From RACS-047 sp031553855 (lineage in GTDB: Bacteria; Bacillota; Clostridia; Christensenellales; Pumilibacteraceae), in contig JAVBKW010000027.1 of the NCBI GenBank assembly GCA_031553855.1, forward strand, positions 62,001-126,000: 64,000 bases of DNA, read 5' to 3'. Under the pieces are notes generated by a model, which had not been told where the DNA came from, did no database searches, and saw only the letters and a list, made by a program, of their open reading frames with translations. The translations under genes were made by a program, and so were the position numbers. The stretch's first letter is position 1. The number at the start of each line of letters is the position of its first letter. Shown piece by piece: positions 27,443 through 35,837 of the stretch.

Positions 27443-28294
27443 TCAGATATATTTTTTCAGAAAAGCCACCATTAAATCGATGGCGTACTGAGTGTCTTTC
27501 CCATTCTCAAGTGTAAAACCGTGTTCGACTCCTTCAATACGCTTCAATGTTACGTCAACTCCGGCATCTTTAAGATTTTGAGCATACTTTTCGCCTTCGT
27601 TTCTTAAAACATCTTTTCCGGCAGTAATAATAAGAGTCGGGCAAATCCCCTTTAATTCATTGCTATTGGCAAATATCGGCGAGCAATACGGATCGGATGC
27701 CTGTTCCTCCGTACAATAACACGTTTTAAAAAAATCGTAGTTAGCCGAATCTGCGACGCTTGCGCCTTCCTGAATTTTCTTTTGATTCGTCGGGGTTTTC
27801 AAGTCCACGGGCGGATAATCAAGAACAGCCGCTTTCAACTTAAAATTGTTTTTTTCTTTAGCAAACCTTGCCACTACCGCGGAAAGCAATGCTCCTGCGC
27901 TGTGCCCTATTACAACGACTTTATTAGGATTGATATTAAAATCTTTTGCATTTTTGATCACATAAGCAATCAGGTCATACCCTTCGTTAATGCTTATAGG
28001 AAACGCGCCTTCCGGAGCGAGAGTATATTCCGCGTTTATAACCGTTGCGTCAAGTTTTTGATTAAGTCCCGCACAAACGTATTCGTCCATTTCAGCGCAT
28101 CCAAGAGCAAAACCTCCGCCGTGAAAATTAAAAATAACAGGAGCGTAACCCATCTTTGCCCGATAAATCAGACATCTCATTTTCTTTTCGCCGATAAAAA
28201 CTTCTTCCCCCGTTATCGGTTTATTAGAAAAAGCCTGTTTTGTTCCCATTCTGATCATCGGAATCATTTCTTTTGTCATCTTAAAATCTTGCAT
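27443..28294 (-). CDS. Alpha/beta-hydrolase esterase, HSL (acetyl-esterase) type
   Basis: A 283-residue hydrolase of the hormone-sensitive-lipase family. The oxyanion-hole HGGGFALG (58-65) precedes the nucleophile elbow IGHSAGA with Ser132; ITAGKDVLRNEG gives the Asp and EGVEHGFTL the His. No signal peptide, so it acts in the cytoplasm. Such enzymes remove acetyl or other short acyl groups from sugars or plant glycosides; here it would unmask substrates for the glycosidases encoded after it. A CGGAG site precedes the ATG. A strong hairpin (28349-28378) separates it from the binding-protein gene upstream. Family call secure; substrate inferred. Confidence 0.87.
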   Translation of the reverse strand: MQDFKMTKEMIPMIRMGTKQAFSNKPITGEEVFIGEKKMRCLIYRAKMGYAPVIFNFHGGGFALGCAEMDEYVCAGLNQKLDATVINAEYTLAPEGAFPISINEGYDLIAYVIKNAKDFNINPNKVVVIGHSAGALLSAVVARFAKEKNNFKLKAAVLDYPPVDLKTPTNQKKIQEGASVADSANYDFFKTCYCTEEQASDPYCSPIFANSNELKGICPTLIITAGKDVLRNEGEKYAQNLKDAGVDVTLKRIEGVEHGFTLENGKDTQYAIDLMVAFLKKYI

Positions 28295-28348
28295 ATAAAA
28301 CTCCGGTATATACGTTTTAGTTCATTAACAGTATGAACTTTTACATCG

Positions 28349-28378
28349 CTGCGGCGCCTAAGTTTTTAGGCGCCGCAG
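28349..28378 (-). other. Very stable GC-rich intergenic hairpin after the second binding-protein gene
   Basis: A perfect 12-bp stem (CTGCGGCGCCTA / TAGGCGCCGCAG) with a six-base loop, 28 bases after the binding-protein stop. No U-tract follows on the minus strand, so it should block 3' exonucleases or slow readthrough rather than terminate outright. It matches the position of the terminator-like hairpin at 4102-4130 in module 1. Confidence 0.7.
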
Positions 28379-28405
28379 TCTCTTATCGCTTAAATTCTCT
28401 GGCTT

Positions 28406-30346
28406 TTATGTCTGAGACAAAGTCTTATACGTACTAATCATTTGATTAAACACGTTTGTTTGTTTTGCAACGCCATAAATCTCCAAATCACCTTTAAAAG
28501 TCGCCCATTTTGAACTTGTTAGTGATCCGCTCCTAATAATAACAGGCAGGTTTTCTTTCATATACTTATCACCACTTGAATAGAAGTTGGAGTAGCTTTT
28601 TGACTGCTCGGATGTCATATATCCTTTTAAGAAATCGACTTTACTAGCGCAAGTATTTTCATAAAAATTCCATTCTCTCATTGCAGCCTGATAATAATCC
28701 GGTCCGACAATCGCTATTTTGGAATAAGTATTTTTCATCGGAAACCTTTGTCCGATAAGAGCGCCCTTAAGATCCGGATCATAATCAAATATTTCATCTT
28801 TTTCAATCTTGCCGCTATTCCATTTTCCCATTGAAGTCAATCTGTTTTTAGTATAAATTCCACCCCACGATTTATCTGAAATCTCAGCAATTTGCGCGTC
28901 GCTCAGTCCATGTGAAAGCATATCTGCTATGCCCTCATCATCTGGACTGGCATAATCTCCACCGCCCCAGCCATCTTTAAACGCCGCATCTATCATAGTA
29001 AATAAGGTCTTCATATCTTTATCTTTTGCAGCAGTTGTAATAATCCATTCAGAACCTTGAACGCCTGACTGCAATAGAGATTCGGGTACAAACTCGTTTA
29101 CGTTAGGTACATATTTAGCGCCATATCTACCTGCGGTTTCGGGTGTGGAATCGCCGTAAACATCATTTATGGGCAAACGGCAGCCCGCGGCATAATAGTT
29201 TGCTTTAGCGGGATTGCTTGTGTCACGAAGCGTTGAACCTAAATACGCCGTCATACCCAACCATAAGCCTACTCTGCCGGCAATATAACCGGATGTATCA
29301 CTTTCCCAATAAAATTTTGTGTTAGCGTAGAAAAGCGGATCGATCCACCCTTTACCGTACCATTGGCTTATAGCATCTACATAGGTTTTAAAATTATTGC
29401 TGGTTCCTGAAAAATATATATTGCCGTTTTTATCGTATGTGAGTGCTCCGTTTTCCTTTCCGCCAAAAGATGATACAAGTTCGCCCGTAGGAATATATCC
29501 ATAATAAAAAAGTCCTGCGGCGTAACCTTTCTGGGTTTTAAGTTTCAAATCGTTCAACGCGGTATCAAAAATTCCCATCATCCATTCCCAGTCAGAAATA
29601 AACACAGGGGTCGTACCGTCCCATGCAGGATCATACTTTAGATAAGAATTTTTTAATTCCGTTTTATACCAGCTGGGGAAAATAATGTTATCCGACCAAT
29701 TGCCGTCAGCATCATAGCCTCCGGTAAATGTTGCGTTTGTGTTGGGGTTTTTGCCATATTTAAGAATCCAATCGCGGCGGTATGTGTATCCCATCCACGG
29801 TTCACCTATAGCGTCAACACTTCCGGATATATTAAAATAGCGTTTTTCGAGTTCGCCGTCGCCGTCAACATCATAATATGTTATTGCGGTTTTTTTCACT
29901 TCAGGAAACTCTTCTAAAAAAGCAAGGTAATTTGGCATATATTCGTTGACATAATCGGTAATATCCATTGCTACGCCATCTTCATAAAGCTGTTTTACCG
30001 TACTTGTGCTCATCGCAAGATCCATTACATCGCTTAAATCATTCGTAGAGAGCTTAAGATCAAGATCTTCTCTTGCGTCGCCTCCTGACGGAGCTGCAGT
30101 AAACTGAAGCCCAACATGCTTACCGTTAAACGTCATATTTTCACGAAGATAATTAAATACGGGATTACTGTTGTAATCTGCCGTCGCTCCGTAATATCCG
30201 CCGTCATCGCTTTTAGATATATATACCGTATAATTGACATCGCCTTTTGGCGAATTGCCATTACAAGCGCCAAGCATCGATATACAGCCAAACGACAGCA
30301 CCGCAGACAAGACAAAAATCAAAAGTTTTCTTATTTTCATTTTCAT
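28406..30346 (-). CDS. Sugar ABC importer solute-binding lipoprotein, module 2
   Basis: A 646-residue binding protein, paralogue of 4143-6026. Signal peptide with lipobox LGAC, Cys28. The same landmarks appear in order: a VYISKSDDGGYYGAT N-terminal strand, TYRRDWILKYGKN, PVFISDWEWMMGIFD and a C-terminal helical bundle ending in NVFNQMISTYKTLSQ. Two in-frame ATG codons (30346 and 30340) follow AGGAG; the second has the better spacing. It comes 20 bases after the YtcP-type permease. It is the last transporter gene of module 2 and is followed by an esterase, GH3, GH2, GH78, esterase and nucleoside hydrolase, so the ligand may be a rhamnosylated, acylated plant oligosaccharide or glycoside. Confidence 0.9.
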   Translation of the reverse strand: MKMKIRKLLIFVLSAVLSFGCISMLGACNGNSPKGDVNYTVYISKSDDGGYYGATADYNSNPVFNYLRENMTFNGKHVGLQFTAAPSGGDAREDLDLKLSTNDLSDVMDLAMSTSTVKQLYEDGVAMDITDYVNEYMPNYLAFLEEFPEVKKTAITYYDVDGDGELEKRYFNISGSVDAIGEPWMGYTYRRDWILKYGKNPNTNATFTGGYDADGNWSDNIIFPSWYKTELKNSYLKYDPAWDGTTPVFISDWEWMMGIFDTALNDLKLKTQKGYAAGLFYYGYIPTGELVSSFGGKENGALTYDKNGNIYFSGTSNNFKTYVDAISQWYGKGWIDPLFYANTKFYWESDTSGYIAGRVGLWLGMTAYLGSTLRDTSNPAKANYYAAGCRLPINDVYGDSTPETAGRYGAKYVPNVNEFVPESLLQSGVQGSEWIITTAAKDKDMKTLFTMIDAAFKDGWGGGDYASPDDEGIADMLSHGLSDAQIAEISDKSWGGIYTKNRLTSMGKWNSGKIEKDEIFDYDPDLKGALIGQRFPMKNTYSKIAIVGPDYYQAAMREWNFYENTCASKVDFLKGYMTSEQSKSYSNFYSSGDKYMKENLPVIIRSGSLTSSKWATFKGDLEIYGVAKQTNVFNQMISTYKTLSQT

Positions 30347-30366
30347 TAACTCCTTATTTTTTTTAT

Positions 30367-31335
30367 TTATCCTTTTACCGCACCCAGCGTCATGTTTTTT
30401 TCAAGACGTTTGATAAAGAACGGGAACGCTATAAACAACGGCAGAACCGAAATGATGATAACAACATATTCGATAAGAGTTTCAAACCAAGGCAGCTCGG
30501 ATATCGGAATACCTCTTAGAATGAGAGATTGATAGCCTTTTAAGAAAGTATCAGTATTATTTTGCTCAGAAATTTCCTTAACCCACATCTGGAGCGGCCA
30601 CCAATCCTTTGCTCCCGGCAAATATATAAGCGCGCCATACCACGCATTCCATGACATGATCGCCATATTGATCATAGTGACAAGAATAAGCGACATTCCC
30701 TGCGGCAGAGCGACCTGAAACATGATCCTCATGTGCTTTGCGCCGTCTATTTGTGCAGCTTCAATTGTGGCTTCGGGCACCTGTAAAAATGAATTCATTG
30801 CTAAAATTAAAAACATTGCATTGGTGCACCCGGGAATTATAAGCGATAAGGGCGATCCTGTCATGCCCAAAGATCTTACTACAATGTATGTCGGAATCGT
30901 GCCGCCGCTGAACATCATCGGTATCAAGATAAAAATCATGAAAATCGGTTTAAGCTTTGATTTTCTTGATAATACATAACCACCGAATATATTTAGAATC
31001 GTTCCAAGAGCAGTAGATCCAACCACGTAAATAATTGTATTCAAGTAAGCCCTGCCAATTGGAAAGCTATCAAAGATAAATTTATACCCATCTAAGGTTG
31101 CTTTACCTAAAGGCAGCCACAAAACTCCGCCTTCACTGCCGTAAAGCTCCCAGCCGTCGGACAGAGATGCCATAAGCGTATGCCACATCGGGACAATTGA
31201 TGCAAAGATAACAACGAGTAAAACAGCTATTAAAATTACGTCAACGATAATGCCTACGGGTGTTTGCTTATATTTTATTTTGCCGTCCTTGGAAGGTTTA
31301 CGGATGTGTTGTTTGCTTGAAATCATTTTTTCCAT
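30367..31335 (-). CDS. Carbohydrate ABC importer permease (YtcP type), module 2
   Basis: A 322-residue permease with six hydrophobic segments after a basic N-terminus of about 30 residues. The EAA loop reads EATIEAAQIDGAKHMRIMFQ and the end is FPFFIKRLEKNMTLGAVKG. GGAGG directly precedes the ATG. It sits 14 bases after the LplB-type gene and 20 bases before the binding protein, keeping the gene order of module 1. Compared with its paralogue at 6055-6975 it has a longer lysine-rich N-terminus and a different external loop (LPGAKDWWPLQMW), which fits a different ligand. Partner ATPase not encoded nearby. Confidence 0.92.
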   Translation of the reverse strand: MEKMISSKQHIRKPSKDGKIKYKQTPVGIIVDVILIAVLLVVIFASIVPMWHTLMASLSDGWELYGSEGGVLWLPLGKATLDGYKFIFDSFPIGRAYLNTIIYVVGSTALGTILNIFGGYVLSRKSKLKPIFMIFILIPMMFSGGTIPTYIVVRSLGMTGSPLSLIIPGCTNAMFLILAMNSFLQVPEATIEAAQIDGAKHMRIMFQVALPQGMSLILVTMINMAIMSWNAWYGALIYLPGAKDWWPLQMWVKEISEQNNTDTFLKGYQSLILRGIPISELPWFETLIEYVVIIISVLPLFIAFPFFIKRLEKNMTLGAVKG

Positions 31336-31349
31336 TTCTCCTCCACCTC

Positions 31350-32306
31350 TTAAAACAGCGACATCTTAGTTGTCTTGCGATTCAGCCAGTTAGATAAAAC
31401 AAGCAAAATCATACCAACCAACGATTGGAACAGTCCTGATGCAGTAGCCAGACCGTAATCAGGATGCCCGCCAAACGCTTTCCAATGCGTAAAGGTATAC
31501 AAAACCTCTGCTGTCGTTTTGCTTGTGGTTGTGTTTTGCAAAAGCAACACCTTATCATAACCCGTCATAAATATTAGCCCGACCTGCATAGTGAACATCA
31601 TAATAATGAGAGGCAAAACGCCGGGTATTGTGATATGAAGCAGCTTATTCCAACGATTTGCCCCGTCAATGGAAGAAGCTTCGTACAGGTCTTCGTTGAT
31701 ATTGGAAATGCCTGCGACATAAATGATTGAACCCCAGCCCGCGCCTTGCCAAATACTTAAGAAAATATTGATTAGCCAAAAGACAGGAACCCGACTGTCA
31801 TACAACCAGCCCGCCTGATCTGTCTTTAGACCGAATGCAGATAAAAGACCGGTTACAATACCGTCATCGGACAAAAAGTTTTTTGCAAGTGCACATACAA
31901 CCGTTACCGAAACAAAGTTCGGCAAGTACGAGATAAGCTGTGTCGCTCTTTTGAATCTTTTATATCTTAACTGAGATAAAATAAGTCCCAGCAGCACGGG
32001 CGCAAAAAACACAAAGGTCAAGTTGAAAGCAGCCATACCTGCCGTATTTCCAAGCGCGCGCAGAAAGTCGTCAGCCGTAAACAGTTCAACAAAATTAGCA
32101 AATCCTATCCACTGGCTGCCAAAAACGCCTTTTACCATGTTATAATCTTGAAATGCCATTAATATTCCGAACATCGGCGCATAGCTAAATATGATAAAAA
32201 ACACAATAATAGGCACAAAAAGAACATACAGCGACCAATTTTGTTTAAAATCCTTTCGCCATGTATTGTTTCTATTTAATTTAAATGTTTTAGTTGGTTC
32301 CATCAT
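31350..32306 (-). CDS. Carbohydrate ABC importer permease (LplB type), module 2
   Basis: A 318-residue permease with six predicted spans. The N-terminal FKLNRNNTWRKDFKQNWSLY is nearly the same as KLNKENSWKKDWKQNK of the module 1 protein, showing common descent. The EAA loop is YEASSIDGANRWNKLLHITIP, and the C-terminus SNWLNRKTTKMSLF. The start has two adjacent Met codons after AGGGATAA. Upstream, a perfect hairpin (32341-32370) separates it from the beta-rich lipoprotein gene. Confidence 0.92.
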   Translation of the reverse strand: MMEPTKTFKLNRNNTWRKDFKQNWSLYVLFVPIIVFFIIFSYAPMFGILMAFQDYNMVKGVFGSQWIGFANFVELFTADDFLRALGNTAGMAAFNLTFVFFAPVLLGLILSQLRYKRFKRATQLISYLPNFVSVTVVCALAKNFLSDDGIVTGLLSAFGLKTDQAGWLYDSRVPVFWLINIFLSIWQGAGWGSIIYVAGISNINEDLYEASSIDGANRWNKLLHITIPGVLPLIIMMFTMQVGLIFMTGYDKVLLLQNTTTSKTTAEVLYTFTHWKAFGGHPDYGLATASGLFQSLVGMILLVLSNWLNRKTTKMSLF

Positions 32307-32340
32307 TTATCCCTAATAAATATTTTTCTGACAGCCTTCT

Positions 32341-32370
32341 CGCCATCCTTTACATACACAAAGGATGGCG
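32341..32370 (-). other. Perfect intergenic hairpin (lipoprotein / LplB junction, module 2)
   Basis: An 11-bp perfect stem (CGCCATCCTTT / AAAGGATGGCG) with an 8-base loop and no U-tract on either side. It lies 33 bases after the lipoprotein stop and 34 bases before the permease start, the same place as the hairpin 7984-8034 of module 1. Likely an mRNA-stability or processing element. Confidence 0.7.
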
Positions 32371-32403
32371 GGAAACTTATCGTTTATTCTTTAATATCTA
32401 ATC

Positions 32404-34344
32404 TTATTCAACTACGGAAGTTAAAGCAATATTGTTGCCGCTCACTAAAGGATATCCTGTAGCATCAAACGTTGCTGTATATACGCCATCAGTAATCGTG
32501 ACAATGATGTTAGCCTCAGAAATATTGAACGTTTGACCAAAGAATTCAATGCTATACGTCGGGATAGTTACAGTATAAGTATCATCTTCATTGTCAATCC
32601 ATATGCCTTCCTCCTTAACATAAAGACCGATACCGGCTATTTCAAATATAACATTAGCTTTTCCGTTTTCCCAAATCTCTAAATGCACGAATGCGTCTAA
32701 AGGTCCTGCCACTGGATGAGTAAAAGATTCCTTGCCTGTAAGCAGCGCTTCTGCGCTATACTTTATCTCAAAATTAGTTTCTCCGCCGTAATCGTTATAG
32801 TCAAGGGTTGCAGTGTAGCTGCCGAGCGAGTATGAGATAATGATATTATGAGCCGAGTATGATCCTTGTGCGGGAACGGCAACAGTATATCCGCCAGTGG
32901 TTTTAACCCAGGAGCCCGTAAGATTCGTAATTTGCCCTGTCGGAACAAACATGCTAAAAGCAGGAAAAACTTGATACGCCATTCTTTCAACAGTAATAAG
33001 TGCGCTTCTATCAGTCATTAATTTGACAGCTATATCGTTTCTTAACGTCATCGGCGATCCTTCGACATCGACAGTATATTCATCCGTGAATCCTGACAAC
33101 CGGATAATCTCGGCCAATTCGAAGCTTATAGTGATGTCCGTGCCATCGATATTAATCGTTGCGCTGTATACAGTATCTTCTTTTGTTATTGTAAGCGATG
33201 AGCTTGTCAATGCTTCGGATTCTTCAAAGGTAACTTCAAGGCTTCCGTCTTCCTTTTCTTTCCATGCTGTCACAGCTATCTCGTTTTCACCATAAGACAA
33301 TGAACCGGTTAATTCCTCGTATTTATTAACGATAAGAAGCATTTCTACACTTAAATCTTCTGTTGATCCCTCAAATACAAATTTTATTACTTCTTCCTGA
33401 GGAATATATAAGTTGGTAAAATCCGTTTCTCCGGGATATGTGACAAACGCTCTGTTGAGATTGGCAGTAGACTGTACAACAGTATAAATGACTTCTTTAT
33501 CATCAAGATCGGTCCCGAACAAGATATATACAAATCCGTTTCTGACCCATGTTCCGCTATACATAGTACCACTCGTAGTATCGGTGAAAGTACCATCATA
33601 ACTAAGAGCAAGCAACCGGTTTTCTTGACCTTCTCCGGGAGTAAGAAGTCTGTAATCATACATAGAAATTGATATTTGATCTTCATATGAAGGTGAAATT
33701 TCAAGTCCATAGTAAGCAAATCCCATATTCCAACCAGCAGTGGTCGTTCCCCAAATGGTATCTGCGGCAGGATCATAGCCGGCAATTAAAATATCGTTGC
33801 CTTTAAAATCTGTAAATTTAAGCCCTATTTCAAAACTGGTAGGTTCATTGTTTTTTTTCGCAGTAACATTTTCTACAACTTCATAGAATCCCGCAAGACG
33901 GTCGCTTAAGAAGTCGGCGTAAAATATTCCATTTTCATAAAGACGTATGAAAACATAGTGAACACCGTCAACCGGAGCTCCGAAAAAACCTTTTGTCAGT
34001 TCGTCGGGATCATACGTTTCTTCTTCTGCAACTTTAGTCCAGCCGGCATACAGCGTGATATTACCTGTAACAGTGTCGGAAGCAAATTTCCATTCTGTCG
34101 TACAGGCGGCTTCTTTATACCACTTATTTGCAAAGGTATATCCCGTACGGGCTATATCTGCTGCTGTCGGAGCTGAAACCTTACTTCCGCTTTCCACCCC
34201 GGTTATTGCCGCAGGCGCGCCCGTGCCGCCGTTAGCGTTAAACGTAACGGTAAATTTTTCTGTTTTTGAACATGCCGAAATAACAGGCATTAAAAAAACA
34301 GCAAACATAGCAACAACCAGAAATTTGGCTATACTTTTCTTCAT
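32404..34344 (-). CDS. Modular beta-rich lipoprotein with an InlB/Flg_new-type repeat
   Basis: A 646-residue lipoprotein (lipobox ISAC, Cys25). Residues about 31-95 form a Listeria-Bacteroides (Flg_new, InlB B-type) repeat: FTVTFNANGGTGAPAA then YTFANKWYKEAACTTEW and LYAGWTKV. The rest is several beta-modules sharing a G-x-W unit followed by YTV: GTWVRNGFVYIL, GSWVKTTGGYTVAV, GIWIDNEDDTYTVTI. I know no functional name for these. The ATG at 34344 has a perfect GGAGG; an upstream GTG (34365) lies before that site and is unlikely. It is first in the module 2 operon, opposite an AraC gene. The role may be to hold or present polysaccharide at the surface (inference). Confidence 0.75.
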   Translation of the reverse strand: MKKSIAKFLVVAMFAVFLMPVISACSKTEKFTVTFNANGGTGAPAAITGVESGSKVSAPTAADIARTGYTFANKWYKEAACTTEWKFASDTVTGNITLYAGWTKVAEEETYDPDELTKGFFGAPVDGVHYVFIRLYENGIFYADFLSDRLAGFYEVVENVTAKKNNEPTSFEIGLKFTDFKGNDILIAGYDPAADTIWGTTTAGWNMGFAYYGLEISPSYEDQISISMYDYRLLTPGEGQENRLLALSYDGTFTDTTSGTMYSGTWVRNGFVYILFGTDLDDKEVIYTVVQSTANLNRAFVTYPGETDFTNLYIPQEEVIKFVFEGSTEDLSVEMLLIVNKYEELTGSLSYGENEIAVTAWKEKEDGSLEVTFEESEALTSSSLTITKEDTVYSATINIDGTDITISFELAEIIRLSGFTDEYTVDVEGSPMTLRNDIAVKLMTDRSALITVERMAYQVFPAFSMFVPTGQITNLTGSWVKTTGGYTVAVPAQGSYSAHNIIISYSLGSYTATLDYNDYGGETNFEIKYSAEALLTGKESFTHPVAGPLDAFVHLEIWENGKANVIFEIAGIGLYVKEEGIWIDNEDDTYTVTIPTYSIEFFGQTFNISEANIIVTITDGVYTATFDATGYPLVSGNNIALTSVVE

Positions 34345-34464
34345 CTTTTTTCCTCCATTTTTCACCTTATGATTTTAATTTTAATTGTATTCAGATATAT
34401 TATTATACAATCCAAACACAACTATTAACTTACCTCAAGTATAGTACCGCTAAATTCATTTGTT

Positions 34465-34537
34465 TTGCACTTTTATATAAGTTATGGTAAAATCCTAATC
34501 AAAATTTCTTGATTTTTAAGTAATTTTTTCATATAAT
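34465..34537 (+). promoter_or_regulatory. Tandem sigma-A promoters of the second AraC gene
   Basis: Two good promoters face right. P1: TTGCAC (34465-34470), 17 bases, TAAAAT (34488-34493). P2: TTGATT (34509-34514), 17 bases, TATAAT (34532-34537). P2 predicts a transcript start near 34544, inside an upstream in-frame ATG at 34541, so translation should start at 34577. On the minus strand a TATAAT before the lipoprotein gene lacks a matching -35, as expected for an activator-dependent promoter. Confidence 0.65.
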
Positions 34538-34576
34538 TAAATGGAGGTTACAATAAGGGGGAGGTTTTACAGTAAA

Positions 34577-35824
34577 ATGGAAAGAGAGAAATTTGTATAC
34601 TATCTTGAAACGATTTATAAATTATACAATGTGCCGATGGCATATGGTTACGACGGAGAAGTAAAACACAGATTCGAGCCTTACTCCATGCAGTCGCAAA
34701 AAGCCGAATGGGCTTTTATGAGCGAAGAAATCGAGTCAAAATTCCATAAAGCAGGTTCCGAAAATATCCATGCTATGTACTATATTTATCCCAACATGAT
34801 ATTTTTGGGCGCAATAAAGAAGATTAACGCTCCGAGTAAAGAGTTCGTTTATTTAGGTCCTATACCTTCAATTAATAGCCAAGAGAGCGAATTCGGTGAA
34901 TTTGTATTCAAATCCGGTCTAGATGCGCAAGACGTAAATACGCTAAAAGCATTTTTGAAGAAAAATAAAATGCTGAGCCTTAATCAATTCCTGAATATTC
35001 TGTGCAACATCAATACTGTTTTAAACGAAACCATTTTGTACCCTAAAGACCTTCACGACCTGTCTTCAAAAGCAACTATTGAATTTGCCCGCAATATAAC
35101 TAAAGACGTAAAACACAGAAACAGCGGCGAAGATGTTTTGCAAAACACAAAAATCAAGGACGATTTCACAAAAAAACTGGTTTACGCAATTAAAAACGGT
35201 CAACCTGAAACCGTTGCAGAATTATGGGAAGAGGTTCCGTACATTCAATTCGAAGATTCCGTAATGTCGCATTCTAATATAAGGGAATTTCGCAATACCG
35301 CTGTCGGAGCAATTACTTTAGCTCACTACATCGCCGCGGACAGCGGCTTATCAACTCAGTTTCTGGATGATATAAAATATTATCATCTGAACAGAACTGA
35401 GGAAGCGAAAACTTTCGAAGCGATGGCGGAAATTATATACAGAGCTTTAGTCGACTTTGCCGAAAGAGTCCAAAAAAATAATAACGTTATAACGAATAAC
35501 CCGTCATTAAACCGCGTGATTCAATATATTCAGACCAACATTACTTCCAAGTTGACAGCCGAACAGATTTCAAAGGATTTGAATATCAATCAGGTATATA
35601 TTTTTAATAAATTCAAGAGCGAGCTTAATACTACGCTATCGCAGTTTATTTTGGAGGAACGCATAAAAAAAGCGGTTCATTTGCTTTTATTCACAGAAAA
35701 ACCGCTTATTGAAATATCTAATTACCTTTCTTTCTCATCACAAAGCTATTTTCAAAAATCTTTCAAAAAAGTTATGGGCATAACACCCACTGAATTCAGG
35801 ATACAAAACGGATTAAATATTTAG
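34577..35824 (+). CDS. AraC-family transcriptional regulator of uptake module 2
   Basis: A 415-residue regulator, paralogue of the one at 11398-12603: the same unknown N-terminal sensor type and a C-terminal AraC domain with TAEQISKDLNINQVYIFNKF and LIEISNYLSFSSQSYFQKSFKKVMGITPTEFR. I prefer the ATG at 34577 to the in-frame ATG at 34541, because the nearer promoter would start the transcript at about 34544, a purine-rich GGGGGAGG lies before 34577, and MEREKF aligns with the MDKKLF start of the paralogue. Divergent from the lipoprotein-importer operon, which it probably activates. It is convergent with the GH20 gene, only 13 bases apart and with no visible terminator. Confidence 0.9.
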   Translation: MEREKFVYYLETIYKLYNVPMAYGYDGEVKHRFEPYSMQSQKAEWAFMSEEIESKFHKAGSENIHAMYYIYPNMIFLGAIKKINAPSKEFVYLGPIPSINSQESEFGEFVFKSGLDAQDVNTLKAFLKKNKMLSLNQFLNILCNINTVLNETILYPKDLHDLSSKATIEFARNITKDVKHRNSGEDVLQNTKIKDDFTKKLVYAIKNGQPETVAELWEEVPYIQFEDSVMSHSNIREFRNTAVGAITLAHYIAADSGLSTQFLDDIKYYHLNRTEEAKTFEAMAEIIYRALVDFAERVQKNNNVITNNPSLNRVIQYIQTNITSKLTAEQISKDLNINQVYIFNKFKSELNTTLSQFILEERIKKAVHLLLFTEKPLIEISNYLSFSSQSYFQKSFKKVMGITPTEFRIQNGLNI

Positions 35825-35837
35825 TTTGGCGTTTTGT

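Noticed and set aside
27782..28336. 184-codon plus-strand open frame opposite the esterase
   Set aside because: Complements a gene with an intact catalytic triad; composition (Phe, Arg, His, Lys) typical of antisense reading.
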